In this document: positions 48,438-58,614 of the stretch, one piece after another
Layout: each line of letters starts with the position of its first letter
How positions within the stretch are numbered: position 1 is the first letter of the stretch
Assembly (NCBI GenBank): GCA_019746105.1
Contig: JAIESK010000013.1
Coordinates: forward strand, 1-58,614
DNA length: 58,614 nt
Direction: 5' to 3'
From: Alphaproteobacteria bacterium
GTDB taxonomy: Bacteria > Pseudomonadota > Alphaproteobacteria > UBA9655
Position numbers and translations under genes: made by a program
Notes under the pieces: generated by a model
Seen by the model: only the letters and a program-made list of their open reading frames with translations
Databases searched by the model: none
Told to the model about the DNA's origin: nothing

Positions 48438-49466
48438 ATGGGATACCGTGTTGCTGTTGTTGGAGCCACTGGAAATGTGGGTCAAGAAATTTTAAATCTC
48501 CTTGCGGAAAGAAAATTTCCCATCGATGAAATTCAAGCGGTGGCCTCGTCCACTTCTAGAGGACAACGCGTTTCTTTTGGAGAAGATAAAGTCTTAGACG
48601 TTATCCCCATCACAGAATTTAATTTTACAGGCTTTGATTTTGCCCTTTTTGCAGCTGGCACTTTGGTGTCAACAGAATTTGCCCTTATGGCTGCAGAAGC
48701 CGGATGTATTGTCATTGATAATTCTTCTCAGTTTCGTCAAGAGGCAGAAATTCCTTTGGTTGTTCCCGAAGTAAACCCAGAGGCATTAGCGGGGTATAAA
48801 GGCTGTGGTATCATAGCCAATCCCAATTGTGTGGCTCTTCCTCTCACAATGGCTTTAAAACCTTTAATGGCTGAAGTCGGACTTAAGCGCCTTGTAGTTT
48901 CAACCTATCAATCGGTCTCTGGCGCAGGACGTGCTGCCATGGATGAACTTTTTAACCAAACACGGGCAATTTATATGAATCAATCCGTCGTTAAGGAAGA
49001 GTTGCCCAAGCAAATTGCTTTTAATGTTATTCCTCAAGTTGATACTTTTCTTCCCGACGGAACAACCTTTGAAGAAACAAAAGTAGCGAATGAGGTTCAA
49101 AAAATATTGGGAATTAAAGTGGGGGTTGCTATTACCTGTGTGCGTGTTCCTGTCTTTATTGGCCACTCTATGGCGGTTGCCCTGGAATTAGAAAATCCTT
49201 TATCTGTGGGTGAAGCACGAGCTCTTTGGCGAGAATTCCCTGGAATCTCTATTGTGGATTCTCGTCAAGAAGATGGTTATGTAACGCCCGCTGAGATTGT
49301 AGGAGAAGACAATGTCTTTATTAGTCGGATACGCAAAGACAAATCCGTTGAAAATGGCCTTCTTTTCTGGCTTGTCAGTGACAACTTACGAAAAGGTGCA
49401 GCTCTTAATGCTGTTCAAATTGCGGAGACCCTTATTAAGGATTATCTGAACAATAATGTGAATTAA
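48438..49466 (+). CDS. asd: Aspartate-semialdehyde dehydrogenase
   Basis: VAVVGATGNVGQEILNLLAERKFP; IIANPNCVALPLTMAL. Confidence 0.96.
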   Translation: MGYRVAVVGATGNVGQEILNLLAERKFPIDEIQAVASSTSRGQRVSFGEDKVLDVIPITEFNFTGFDFALFAAGTLVSTEFALMAAEAGCIVIDNSSQFRQEAEIPLVVPEVNPEALAGYKGCGIIANPNCVALPLTMALKPLMAEVGLKRLVVSTYQSVSGAGRAAMDELFNQTRAIYMNQSVVKEELPKQIAFNVIPQVDTFLPDGTTFEETKVANEVQKILGIKVGVAITCVRVPVFIGHSMAVALELENPLSVGEARALWREFPGISIVDSRQEDGYVTPAEIVGEDNVFISRIRKDKSVENGLLFWLVSDNLRKGAALNAVQIAETLIKDYLNNNVN

Positions 49467-49482
49467 TCCCCATTGGTAAAGA

Positions 49483-49968
49483 TTACTTTAAAATTTCATT
49501 GGGATAAACCCCCCAAAGGGCTGCCTGTTCAATCCAACCCTTAAAATCACATATGCGAACTTGACACCAATTGTCTTGACACTTAAGCAGATCAAGAACG
49601 ACTCCCTTTTGAAGGCGAACCAAGGAAGGGCTCGTTTCGCTTTTGTCTGCATACAATAAGATTTCCGGCTTTTGAACGATGCCGCGTCTTTTGGAACAAA
49701 GCATACTTTGATGAACCCACCCCTCAGCCCTATCGACATCACGAATTTTGCGCCATGTATCAAACTCAACAATAACTTCAACAGGAAGGCCTGCTTTTAA
49801 ATAAACCCATTCAATGGGGTAATTCGGCCCCGGACCTACTCTAGCATTAACTTCATTTGGCTTTAATGAAACAAAACGAGGAACAGGAGTTTTCTCAACC
49901 CCATTGGCTAAGGATGTAAAAAACAAAGGAAAAATAAGGAAGCAAATAAATTTCATAGGTTGTGTCAT
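49483..49968 (-). CDS. Secreted SH3-like domain protein
   Basis: Signal peptide; [33 protein letters not shown] bacterial SH3 pattern. Confidence 0.85.
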   Translation of the reverse strand: MTQPMKFICFLIFPLFFTSLANGVEKTPVPRFVSLKPNEVNARVGPGPNYPIEWVYLKAGLPVEVIVEFDTWRKIRDVDRAEGWVHQSMLCSKRRGIVQKPEILLYADKSETSPSLVRLQKGVVLDLLKCQDNWCQVRICDFKGWIEQAALWGVYPNEILK

Positions 49969-50411
49969 CCTGTTGAGCCAAACCCCCCATAGCGGTCATT
50001 TTGCTCTATATCGTCATGGCGATCAACCTCTTTCCAATACAATCTTGCAATAGGCATTAAAATAAGTTGGGCGATTCGAAGACCTCTTTCAATAATAAAA
50101 GTTTCTTTGCTAAAATTAATCAAAATAACTTGAACTTCTCCCCGATAGTCAGCATCAATTGTTCCTGGTGAATTTAAGACCGTAAGACCATGTTTCAAGG
50201 CAAGACCAGAGCGAGGCCTAATTTGAGCTTCATATCCTTTAGGAAGTGCTATAGAGAGCCCTGTGGGAAGAAGTTTTCTCTCAAAAGGATTTAAATGAAC
50301 TGGCTCATTGATAGCTGCCATGAGATCAACACCTGCACTCTGGGAAGTAGCATAGGCAGGAAGAGGCAGGCCTTTTCCATGGGGGAGCTGTATAAGAGAA
50401 ATAGGAACCAT
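49965..50411 (-). CDS. dut: dUTP diphosphatase
   Basis: [49 protein letters not shown]. Confidence 0.96.
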   Translation of the reverse strand: MVPISLIQLPHGKGLPLPAYATSQSAGVDLMAAINEPVHLNPFERKLLPTGLSIALPKGYEAQIRPRSGLALKHGLTVLNSPGTIDADYRGEVQVILINFSKETFIIERGLRIAQLILMPIARLYWKEVDRHDDIEQNDRYGGFGSTG

Positions 50412-50575
50412 CTTAAAGAGTCTCCGTTCTATAAAAAAGATTTTGAAAAAGTTTAATTATGAATCCAATACATAGGTTAACATTAAGGGAGGATTAAGCG
50501 TATGAAAAGAGTTTTTCTTGTTAAGAATCACTGAAAAGGATATAATTTTAGATATAAAAGAATAATGAGGAAAAT

Positions 50576-50866
50576 ATGACTAAATCAGAGTTAGTTTATC
50601 AGCTCAATCAAACCTTTCCAGATATGTCTTTAAGGCAAGTTGAAAAAGCCATTGATGGCATTTTTGGAGAAATTGTTACTGCCTTAGGTAAAGGGTATCG
50701 TGTTGAGTTAAGAGGATTTGGCGCTTTTTCTGTGCGTTATCGTGATAGGCGTATGGGACGAAACCCAAGGACAGGGGAAAAAGTTAAAGTTGAAGGAAAA
50801 TTTGTTCCCTTCTTTAAGGCTGGAAAAGGTTTGCGCGACCGCATGAATATTCTTCGTGGAAAATAA
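50576..50866 (+). CDS. ihfB: Integration host factor beta subunit
   Basis: MTKSELVYQLNQ...VELRGFGAFSVRYRDRRMGRNPRTGEKVKVEGKFVPFFKAGKGLRDR. Confidence 0.9.
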   Translation: MTKSELVYQLNQTFPDMSLRQVEKAIDGIFGEIVTALGKGYRVELRGFGAFSVRYRDRRMGRNPRTGEKVKVEGKFVPFFKAGKGLRDRMNILRGK

Positions 50867-50904
50867 GAGTCATCCTTATTCTTTTTTATAAAGGTTTTTA
50901 ATCC

Positions 50905-53604
50905 ATGTCAAAAAAGGCCCCTCAGATCTATCTTATCGATGGATCAGGGTATATCTTTAGGGCCTTTCACGCCCTCCCACCCCTGACCCGTCCAGATGGA
51001 ACTCCCATTGGAGCCGTCCTCGGATTTACTAACATGTTGATTAAACTCTTAAAAGAACAAAATCCAGATTATTTAGTTGTGGTTTTTGACGCAGCGAGAG
51101 AAAACTTCCGCAACAAAATTTACCCTGACTATAAAGCAAATCGTCAAGAAACACCCCCTGAGCTCATTCCACAGTTTTCTTTGATTCGTCAAGCTTGTGA
51201 GGCTTTTGATGTGCCTTATGTCGAAAAAGAAGGTTACGAAGCTGATGATTTAATCGCAACTTATGCTCATTCTCAACTTGGAGACGTGATCATTGTTTCT
51301 TCTGATAAGGATTTGATGCAGCTTGTTGGTGATTCTGTACAAATGCTTGATCCCATAAAAAATAAACTTATTAACGAAGAAGAAGTTAAAGAAAAATTTG
51401 GCGTTCCCCCCTCTCAAGTCATTGATGTTCAAGCTCTTGCAGGAGATTCAACGGATAATGTCCCTGGTGTTCCAGGGATTGGGATAAAAACAGCAGCGGA
51501 ATTAATTCAAACCTATGGTAGCTTGGAATCTCTTTTAGAGAGAGCCCACGAAATTAAACAACCCAAGCGGCGTGAATCTCTTCTTCTTCATGCTGACAAT
51601 GCGCGGATTTCAAAAAAACTTGTCACCCTTAAAAATGATGTTCCTGGTGTAGAATCCCTTGAGACTTTTTCTGTAAAGCCCTTCGCTCAAGAAAAAGCTT
51701 TTGCTTTTTTGAAAGAACAAAATTTTAATGCTCTTATTAACCGTTTAGAGAAAGAGCAGGCTCCCCCGTCTACTCAAAAAAAACAGTATGAACTTATTCA
51801 GGACATTGAACATCTTAAAAAATGGGTAAATTCCGCTCGTTTTTTGGGGTATATGGCTTTTGATACAGAAACAACTTCTCTTGATGCGATGGAAGCGGAG
51901 CTTGTGGGGTTTTCCCTTTCAACCTCCTCTCATCACGGTTGTTATGTACCTTTGAATCATAAAGGAGAAGAACGGGATCTTTTACATCAGGGAGAAAATC
52001 CAAAGCAAATTGATTTGAAAGACGCGTTGGCTCTTTTGAAACCTGCCGTGGAAAATCCAGGAATTTTAAAAATTGGACAAAATATTAAGTATGATGCCCT
52101 TGTCCTTAAAAAATATGGATGTGACATTACTCCTTTTGACGACACCATGGTTATTTCCTACGTCCTTGAAGGGGCTCAGCATGGCCATGGAATGGATGAA
52201 TTAGCCAAACTTCACCTTGATCACGATACCATTAAATTCCAAGATGTGGTCGGTGCCGGACGGAGTCAAGTAACGTTTGATAAGGTTCCCTTAGAGAAAG
52301 CTCTTAATTATGCCGCAGAAGATGCAGATGTGACTTATCAGCTTCATTCTCTTTTAAAACCGCGACTCTTTCAAGAACATCAATGTACAGTTTACGAAAC
52401 TTTAGAGCGCCCTCTTATTCCTGTTCTTATAGACATGGAGTACAGAGGCATTAAAGTGGATCCCCTTGTTCTGAAAAAACTCAGTCAAGACTTTGAAAAA
52501 CGCCTTGAAGAAATCGGCAAGAAAATACAAGAAGAGATTGGAGAGTCCTTTAACGTTGCCTCTCCAAAACAACTGGGAGAAATGTTATTTGAAAAACTAA
52601 AGCTTCCTGGAGGAAAGAAAGGAAAAACGGGAGCCTATGGGACAGCGGCTGACGTTTTAGAAAGTCTTTCTGAACAAGGTTTTACTATTGCTGATGCTCT
52701 TTTAGAATGGAGACAGCTCTCAAAGTTAAAAAGCACCTACACAGATACTCTGGCACGTCAAATCAATGGAAAAACGGGCCGTGTTCATACCTCTTATGCC
52801 ATGACAGCAACTTCAACGGGACGTTTAGCTTCTTCCGATCCCAATCTTCAAAATATTCCGATTCGATCGGAAGAAGGGAAAAAAATTCGTTCAGCTTTCA
52901 TAGCTGCGCCGGGGAAAGTTCTTCTTTCAGTGGATTACTCACAAATTGAACTTCGGCTTTTGGCCCATATGGCAGATCTTCCTGAATTGCAGCAGGCCTT
53001 TAAAGAGGGAAAAGACATTCATGCTGAAACAGCTTCCCAAGTTTTCGGCATTCCTCTTCAGGAGATGACTTCAGAATTAAGGCAACGTGCTAAAGCTATT
53101 AATTTTGGAATTATTTATGGAATCAGCCCTTTTGGGCTTGCACGCCAACTTGGCATTAGTAGAGAAAGCGCTTCTGAATATATTCAAACTTATTTTAAAT
53201 GCTACCCTGGCATTCAAGCCTATATGGAACACATGAAGCAAGAAGCACGCGAAAAGGGCTATGTATTCACCCTTTTAGGACGCCGGTGCTTTATCCCCGA
53301 TATTCATTCAAGGGATCCCAATCGACGCTCTTTTGCTGAGCGCCAAGCGATTAATGCTCCTCTTCAAGGGGGTAATGTCGATATTATGAATAAAGCTATG
53401 ATAAAGCTTCATCGACTCTTAAAAGAGAAAGAGCTTGAAGCTCATATGCTTCTTCAGGTTCATGATGAACTTGTTTTTGAAATTGCTGAAAAAGATTTAA
53501 GTCGTGCTGAGCCTTTAATTATCAAGGTTATGGAGGCTATTGTCTCCCTCTCTGTTCCTCTGGTTGTAGAAGCCAATGCAGGAAAAACATGGGCAGAAAT
53601 TTAA
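50905..53604 (+). CDS. polA: DNA polymerase I
   Basis: 5' nuclease, DxE exonuclease (AFDTETTSLD) and polymerase (VDYSQIELRLLAH, QVHDELVFE) motifs. Confidence 0.97.
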   Translation: MSKKAPQIYLIDGSGYIFRAFHALPPLTRPDGTPIGAVLGFTNMLIKLLKEQNPDYLVVVFDAARENFRNKIYPDYKANRQETPPELIPQFSLIRQACEAFDVPYVEKEGYEADDLIATYAHSQLGDVIIVSSDKDLMQLVGDSVQMLDPIKNKLINEEEVKEKFGVPPSQVIDVQALAGDSTDNVPGVPGIGIKTAAELIQTYGSLESLLERAHEIKQPKRRESLLLHADNARISKKLVTLKNDVPGVESLETFSVKPFAQEKAFAFLKEQNFNALINRLEKEQAPPSTQKKQYELIQDIEHLKKWVNSARFLGYMAFDTETTSLDAMEAELVGFSLSTSSHHGCYVPLNHKGEERDLLHQGENPKQIDLKDALALLKPAVENPGILKIGQNIKYDALVLKKYGCDITPFDDTMVISYVLEGAQHGHGMDELAKLHLDHDTIKFQDVVGAGRSQVTFDKVPLEKALNYAAEDADVTYQLHSLLKPRLFQEHQCTVYETLERPLIPVLIDMEYRGIKVDPLVLKKLSQDFEKRLEEIGKKIQEEIGESFNVASPKQLGEMLFEKLKLPGGKKGKTGAYGTAADVLESLSEQGFTIADALLEWRQLSKLKSTYTDTLARQINGKTGRVHTSYAMTATSTGRLASSDPNLQNIPIRSEEGKKIRSAFIAAPGKVLLSVDYSQIELRLLAHMADLPELQQAFKEGKDIHAETASQVFGIPLQEMTSELRQRAKAINFGIIYGISPFGLARQLGISRESASEYIQTYFKCYPGIQAYMEHMKQEAREKGYVFTLLGRRCFIPDIHSRDPNRRSFAERQAINAPLQGGNVDIMNKAMIKLHRLLKEKELEAHMLLQVHDELVFEIAEKDLSRAEPLIIKVMEAIVSLSVPLVVEANAGKTWAEI

Positions 53605-53748
53605 ATTTATTTATTTTTTTTCTACTTTACGCAAATCTGATATAAGGAATATATTTCCATATTCTTTTCCTCATAACCTATTGAGATTATTATTTTTTCA
53701 GTCAGTGTTAGGGAGATATTGTAATTTTTAAATGTTATAGGAGCTAAA

Positions 53749-54696
53749 ATGTTAAAATTTTTCAATTGTGCCAGAACTATCCTGCCTTTATCTCGCAAAA
53801 AACAAAGTATCCGTAACCTTATTTTATGGGGAGCGTTTGCATTAACGATCCATTCTGTTCATGCCATGAACACAGAAGATAAGGAAAGAGATACATATGT
53901 TCTTCAAACTGGGAAAAAGGGAGCTGAAAGGCTTACTGAACAAAATGAATTTCTTAAACCATTCTCCATACAACACTTGAAAAACGCTGGCCTTTCAAAG
54001 GGACAAATTGTATGGGATATAGGATGTGGAAATGGAGCCATGACCGAATACTTAGCTGAAATGGTTGGAGAAACAGGTCACGTGTATGCCATGGATAAGA
54101 GTAAGGAACAACTTGATATAGCAAGAAAGAATTTTGAATCCAAGGGATTTAAAAATGTAACTTTCATTCAAGGCGATGCTCAATCCCTAGAAAATCTCTC
54201 AATTCCAAGTGCTGATCTTGTTTATATACGTTTTTTATTACTACATGTGCCAAAACCAGAGGAAATAATAAAGGGAGTAAAAAAATTACTTAAACCTGGT
54301 GGAGTAGTAGCAGCACAAGAACCTGTTATGAGTTCTGCGATATATAACGACTTGCCAGAATATAAAGAAACGTTAACCGTTGTATCAACAAAGCTTGGTT
54401 TTGACTTTGATATAGGAAAAAAATTACCCACTCTTTATCAAGACGCAGGTTTTAATTGTACAGTTGAAGAACATCTACCAGTACCAACTCCACGTCAGGC
54501 AAAAGGTGTAAATTTAAAGGGATTGAATGAATTGAAAGCTAAAGGCTTTTTTAAGGTAGCCATTCAGTTAGGTCATCTAAAACAAGAGCAACTTGATGAA
54601 TGGGAGCGGACAATCAATAGCTGGTCTGACACCGAAGAAGGTGATACTGCACCTTACTACACTTCACCAATAAATGTTTATGTGGTCGCTAAATGA
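53749..54696 (+). CDS. SAM-dependent methyltransferase with N-terminal signal/TM segment
   Basis: VWDIGCGNGAMTEYLAE motif I; N-terminal LILWGAFALTIHSVHA. Confidence 0.85.
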   Translation: MLKFFNCARTILPLSRKKQSIRNLILWGAFALTIHSVHAMNTEDKERDTYVLQTGKKGAERLTEQNEFLKPFSIQHLKNAGLSKGQIVWDIGCGNGAMTEYLAEMVGETGHVYAMDKSKEQLDIARKNFESKGFKNVTFIQGDAQSLENLSIPSADLVYIRFLLLHVPKPEEIIKGVKKLLKPGGVVAAQEPVMSSAIYNDLPEYKETLTVVSTKLGFDFDIGKKLPTLYQDAGFNCTVEEHLPVPTPRQAKGVNLKGLNELKAKGFFKVAIQLGHLKQEQLDEWERTINSWSDTEEGDTAPYYTSPINVYVVAK

Positions 54697-54702
54697 TGTT
54701 AT

Positions 54703-54734
54703 AAAAAAGATTCCACGGGCATAGGCCCGTGGAA
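54703..54734 (-). terminator. Rho-independent terminator for the minus-strand ABC transporter
   Basis: TTCCACGGGC-CTA-TGCCCGTGGAA hairpin followed by TCTTTTTT on the minus strand. Confidence 0.8.
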
Positions 54735-54735
54735 T

Positions 54736-56520
54736 TCAACTTTGTAGATTTTCTTCTCTCCCTTTCTCAGGTAAAAAGCCGCCAACTTGAGCATCCCACA
54801 GGGTTTTATATAACCCGCCCTTAGTTAACAGATCGTTATGAGTTCCATCTTCTATAATTTTTCCCTTATCGAATACAAGGATGCGGTCCATATGAAGAAG
54901 GGTGGAAAGACGGTGTGCAATGACAATAGTTGTTTTACCTTGCATTAATTCCCAAAGAGAATCTTGGATATAGCTTTCTGTCACCGAATCCAGCTGGGAA
55001 GTGGCTTCATCTAAAATAAGAATAGGTGCATTTTTGAGGATTGCTCGAGCAATGGCGATGCGCTGCCGTTGACCACCGGAGAGCTTTACACCTCTCTCCC
55101 CTACTAAAGCATCATAGTTTTCGGGAATATTTTGAATGAACTCATGGGCGTGGGCCTTTTTTGCCGCCTCTATGACCTCTTTTTTTGTTGCCTCTGGCCT
55201 TCCATAGCGAATGTTCTCCATCAAGGTTCGGTGGAAAAGTGAGGGATCTTGAGGAATCATCCCAATAACCCTGTGGAGAGAATCCTGGGTGACTTCTTGG
55301 ATATTTTGACCATCAATCATGATACGACCTGAAGCCACATCATAAAGCCTGAGGATAAGGTTAACGAAAGTTGTTTTCCCACTTCCTGAATAACCTACGA
55401 GTCCCACCTTTTGCCCAGGATGAATAATCGCTGACTTCTGTTGAAAAAGAGGCTCCGCTCCTTTGTACTGAAAATGAACTTTATCAAAAGTGATTTCGCC
55501 TCGTGTGAGAGAAAGCTCTTTTGCCCCTATCTTATCTTCAATTTCAGGGGCCACCATAAGATCAGCTAAATCCTGTCGAATGCGCCCTTGAAGTTTAGAA
55601 AATTTGGAAAATTCCTGGGTCATCTTCCACAAAAATTCCATGACACTCATATTCAAGGAAAGAACAAGTGCAAAATCACCCACTGTGATCCATCCTTCAG
55701 CACGCCCTTGGAGGAGGAAATAAAAGTTGAGACATTGGATGAAAAAGAAGCTATAGCCATAGAAAAGCCAGAGCTTAAAATAACATAATTCTAAGGCTTT
55801 TTCTGCACTTTTAGCCTCATCAATGCTTGCTGTGAGCCAAGCATCTTCATTCTTTCCCCGCGCAAACAAACGTACTGTCAGCATATTTGAAAGTGTATCC
55901 ACAATGCGTCCTGTAACCCGATGTCCTTTAAAAGCCCATTCAGCTGCGAGACGGGTGAGCTTTCGACTTGTCAGTAATGCAATACTCAAGAGGATCACAG
56001 CCCATATCAGCAAAATAAGCGCAAAGCGCGCGTTTACCTGCCACAGGGTAAATACAGCAATGATTAAGGCAAGGCCATGACTAAAAAAACGATCGATAAT
56101 GATTTGTAACAGATCGGGAACAGCCATCACCAACTCACTCACCTTACTTCCCAAACTTCCTGCAAAGTTATTCTGATAAAACTGGTGAGAAAGTTTCAAG
56201 AGGTGCTCAATGCAGTAGGTACTAATCTTCTTTCTTAAAGAAGGAATCATCACGTAAGCCACGAAGAAATCATAAAAACGAAAGGCTGTGCTTATGATAA
56301 ATGAGGTCGCCAAGTACATGGCCACAAGGCCCGTAAGAGCTATAAACGGATCTACTTCTGGCTCTGCGATCAGCCGGTTCACCATAAGCTTGAGAATATA
56401 AGGCAAAATCGAGGTTTGCGCAGCAAATATAACCGCAACAACCAACATCACGCTTACGGAAAAAGAATAGGGGCGCAACATAGCACGCATAAAGCGAGAG
56501 AGAGTGATATTCATGATCAA
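54736..56520 (-). CDS. ABC transporter fused permease/ATP-binding protein
   Basis: VGYSGSGKTTFVNLILRLYD Walker A; VKLSGGQRQRIAIARAIL signature; N-terminal TM domain. Confidence 0.95.
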   Translation of the reverse strand: MIMNITLSRFMRAMLRPYSFSVSVMLVVAVIFAAQTSILPYILKLMVNRLIAEPEVDPFIALTGLVAMYLATSFIISTAFRFYDFFVAYVMIPSLRKKISTYCIEHLLKLSHQFYQNNFAGSLGSKVSELVMAVPDLLQIIIDRFFSHGLALIIAVFTLWQVNARFALILLIWAVILLSIALLTSRKLTRLAAEWAFKGHRVTGRIVDTLSNMLTVRLFARGKNEDAWLTASIDEAKSAEKALELCYFKLWLFYGYSFFFIQCLNFYFLLQGRAEGWITVGDFALVLSLNMSVMEFLWKMTQEFSKFSKLQGRIRQDLADLMVAPEIEDKIGAKELSLTRGEITFDKVHFQYKGAEPLFQQKSAIIHPGQKVGLVGYSGSGKTTFVNLILRLYDVASGRIMIDGQNIQEVTQDSLHRVIGMIPQDPSLFHRTLMENIRYGRPEATKKEVIEAAKKAHAHEFIQNIPENYDALVGERGVKLSGGQRQRIAIARAILKNAPILILDEATSQLDSVTESYIQDSLWELMQGKTTIVIAHRLSTLLHMDRILVFDKGKIIEDGTHNDLLTKGGLYKTLWDAQVGGFLPEKGREENLQS

Positions 56521-56758
56521 TCCTTTAAAATAGCCATCTAGAAAAAAAAAGCGAATCCCCTTCTCCTTCAGGAGTTGAAGAGTTTCATTGCTTGAGTCGT
56601 CATGTGAATTTTGACATATAACATTATCTGAAAAAATTCTTCAAGAGCTGAAATTTCTTATCATATTGTCCTTGAAAATTTCCCCCTTCTCCCTAGACAA
56701 ATGCCATAAAATGAGATGTTATACATAAAGTTACCATAAAATTTGAAAAGGCGAATCC

Positions 56759-57937
56759 ATGAGGGCTTTGCAGGCACGATCAGGACTATTTTATTTTTTA
56801 TTAATGATCGTCATTTTAGTAATACCTGCTGAAACAAAATCTACTGCTCCAGCCACCTTTTTTCTTCCCAAGTTTGAAGCTCTCATCGATCAAGCCATGC
56901 AAGAAAAAAAGGTGCCTGGCCTGGCGGTTGCTATTGTTATGGACGGAAAAATTATTTTTATGAAAGGGTTTGGAGTACGGGAAGTTGGGCGTCCAGAGCC
57001 CGTTGATACCCACACGGTTTTTCAAATTGGATCCGCCTCCAAAGCCATAACGTCTGTCTTGGTTGCAATCTTAAATCGCGATCAAATCCTTAGCCTTGAC
57101 CACCCTGTTGACACCATTCCTAAGGCAACAGTGAGGCATGTCTTAAGCCATACGACTGGCATTCCCTCTTCGGGATTCAATGCTCTAATTGAAAGTGGTA
57201 TCCCTACGGTTGATGTGTATAAAGAGGTAAAGGAAACGACTCCCGACGGTTTACCGGGTGAAAAATTTGCCTACCACAACGCGGTTTATAGCTTGATCGG
57301 AGGAATCATTGAGCATCAAAGTGGGCTTTCGTTTGAAGATACTCTTCAGGCTCGACTTTTTAAGCCTCTTCACATGACAGAGACGTCATCGACATGGGAT
57401 GCATTTATTTCTAGACCCAATCGAGTCTCCGTTCATACTTTTTCAAAGGATAGAGAAAAGAAAGGAAAAAAAAGGAAAGTAAACAACAATCAGGTTCATG
57501 CCCTGAAAGCGCCCTATCGGCAGGATTATGCCAATTTCCCAGCTGCTGGGGGATATAGCAGCAGCATTCATGACATGGCTTTATTATTAGAGGCTATTTT
57601 GGGAGCACACCCTGATGTTATCACTCCCCGTGACCTGGACGCCTTTATCCAACCCCTTATCCACACTCCCGATCAGTGGCAGCGCTCGTTTGCTCATCGG
57701 GATCGTATTACGGAAACACATTATGGGTTAGGGTGGCGCACCATGACATTTGGCGAACATCATTTGGTCTTTCATGGGGGCTGGATTCGGGGGATCTCTT
57801 CTTTGATTTCTTTCATCCCTGAGAAAAAACTTGGAATTGTAATTTTACAAAATGCTGAGTTAAACTTGCCCTTTACATTAAGTATGCAGTTCTATGATTG
57901 GATCCTCGACCTTCCTCCAAAGCAGTGGATCAAGTGA
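56759..57937 (+). CDS. Secreted beta-lactamase-family serine hydrolase
   Basis: FQIGSASKAITSVLV (SxxK), YHNAVYSLIGGIIE (YxN), HGGWIRG. Confidence 0.92.
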   Translation: MRALQARSGLFYFLLMIVILVIPAETKSTAPATFFLPKFEALIDQAMQEKKVPGLAVAIVMDGKIIFMKGFGVREVGRPEPVDTHTVFQIGSASKAITSVLVAILNRDQILSLDHPVDTIPKATVRHVLSHTTGIPSSGFNALIESGIPTVDVYKEVKETTPDGLPGEKFAYHNAVYSLIGGIIEHQSGLSFEDTLQARLFKPLHMTETSSTWDAFISRPNRVSVHTFSKDREKKGKKRKVNNNQVHALKAPYRQDYANFPAAGGYSSSIHDMALLLEAILGAHPDVITPRDLDAFIQPLIHTPDQWQRSFAHRDRITETHYGLGWRTMTFGEHHLVFHGGWIRGISSLISFIPEKKLGIVILQNAELNLPFTLSMQFYDWILDLPPKQWIK

Positions 57938-58118
57938 AATGTTGAAACATCTTTATTAACGGAATTCCCAACTTTTCATGCTTTGATTAATGAATTTGAG
58001 GAGGAGAAATAATTCTATTCATATTGTGCATGACCATTGAAAATGTTATAAGGTATTAGAGTGTAAGAGAAAAAATCATTAGAAATTCTATTCTTACTCT
58101 GGGAGAAAAAGGGAAAAA

Positions 58119-58463
58119 ATGATTATGAAAAAAATTCAAAGAAATTTAATTCTAAGCACCTTATGTGCAATTACACTTTTCATGGGAGAATCAGGGTATG
58201 CACAAGTCATACCAGATGAGTGTAACACACAGCAATGCAGTCCAGCTCTTCAAAATACTTGTTGTCCTTATATAGGTGATTGCTCCAACCCAAACCTATG
58301 TTATGTATGCGGTGGAAACTGTGGTGCATGTGTAATTAATGGCTGGTGTGGATGGAGTAAAACTGAAAAGGGTAAAAAAGAAGATAAACACGGGGAAATT
58401 GAAAAGCATAATGTAGGTGTTGAAAATGACAACACCACTCCTAAAGCCGGCACTGAGGAATGA
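58119..58463 (+). CDS. Small cysteine-rich secreted protein
   Basis: Signal peptide MIMKKIQRNLILSTLCAITLFMGESGYAQ, then ten cysteines, then a charged tail. Confidence 0.65.
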   Translation: MIMKKIQRNLILSTLCAITLFMGESGYAQVIPDECNTQQCSPALQNTCCPYIGDCSNPNLCYVCGGNCGACVINGWCGWSKTEKGKKEDKHGEIEKHNVGVENDNTTPKAGTEE

Positions 58464-58614
58464 TCTCTTATAAGTCATAGGAAAAAAAGTTCCTCTCCAT
58501 GAAGAAAACCTTCCTTTAGCCTTTGTCTGTTTTAACAAGTCCTCTGTTAAAAAGGCGATTTTAAGTTTGAATGAAGAAGATATAAGTGCTGAGCAGAGAA
58601 ATTCTTCCCCAAGA

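Noticed and set aside
1-58614. CRISPR arrays, rRNA, tRNA and insertion sequences
   Set aside because: No regularly spaced direct repeats, rRNA/tRNA signatures or transposase ORFs were recognised by eye; a tRNAscan or IS search would be needed to exclude them fully.

Overview
The window looks like a chromosomal segment of an AT-rich, probably host-associated alphaproteobacterium. Housekeeping genes flank an accessory region at about 8.5-19.8 kb. Housekeeping content includes phoU end, tyrS, comEC, two gltX, gltA, prfB, pccA/pccB-type carboxylase, trmJ-like, cysS, F0 ATP synthase genes, rnhB, mutY, rpmF-plsX-fabH-asd, dut, ihfB and polA. The best candidates for undescribed biology are: (1) a possible minimal RiPP locus, with an HEQSH-containing protein resembling the alpha-KG/HExxH peptide-modification family preceded by an unlisted 22-aa ORF with a good RBS; (2) a tandem pair of PvcA/Dit1 isonitrile-synthase-like proteins with apparent export signals, the second split from its signal peptide by a frameshift; (3) a signal-peptide-bearing protein with a kinase-like region; (4) a DUF559 gene framed by 48-bp inverted repeats with compensatory stem changes; (5) a possible LuxI/GNAT-like protein divergent from an XRE regulator, with a palindromic element between them; (6) a leader with an apparent terminator just upstream of a standalone DnaA-N-like protein. 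A cobalamin riboswitch upstream of a BtuB-like receptor and a prfB programmed frameshift are also readable. All family calls come from reading the sequence by eye; no database search or folding program was run.
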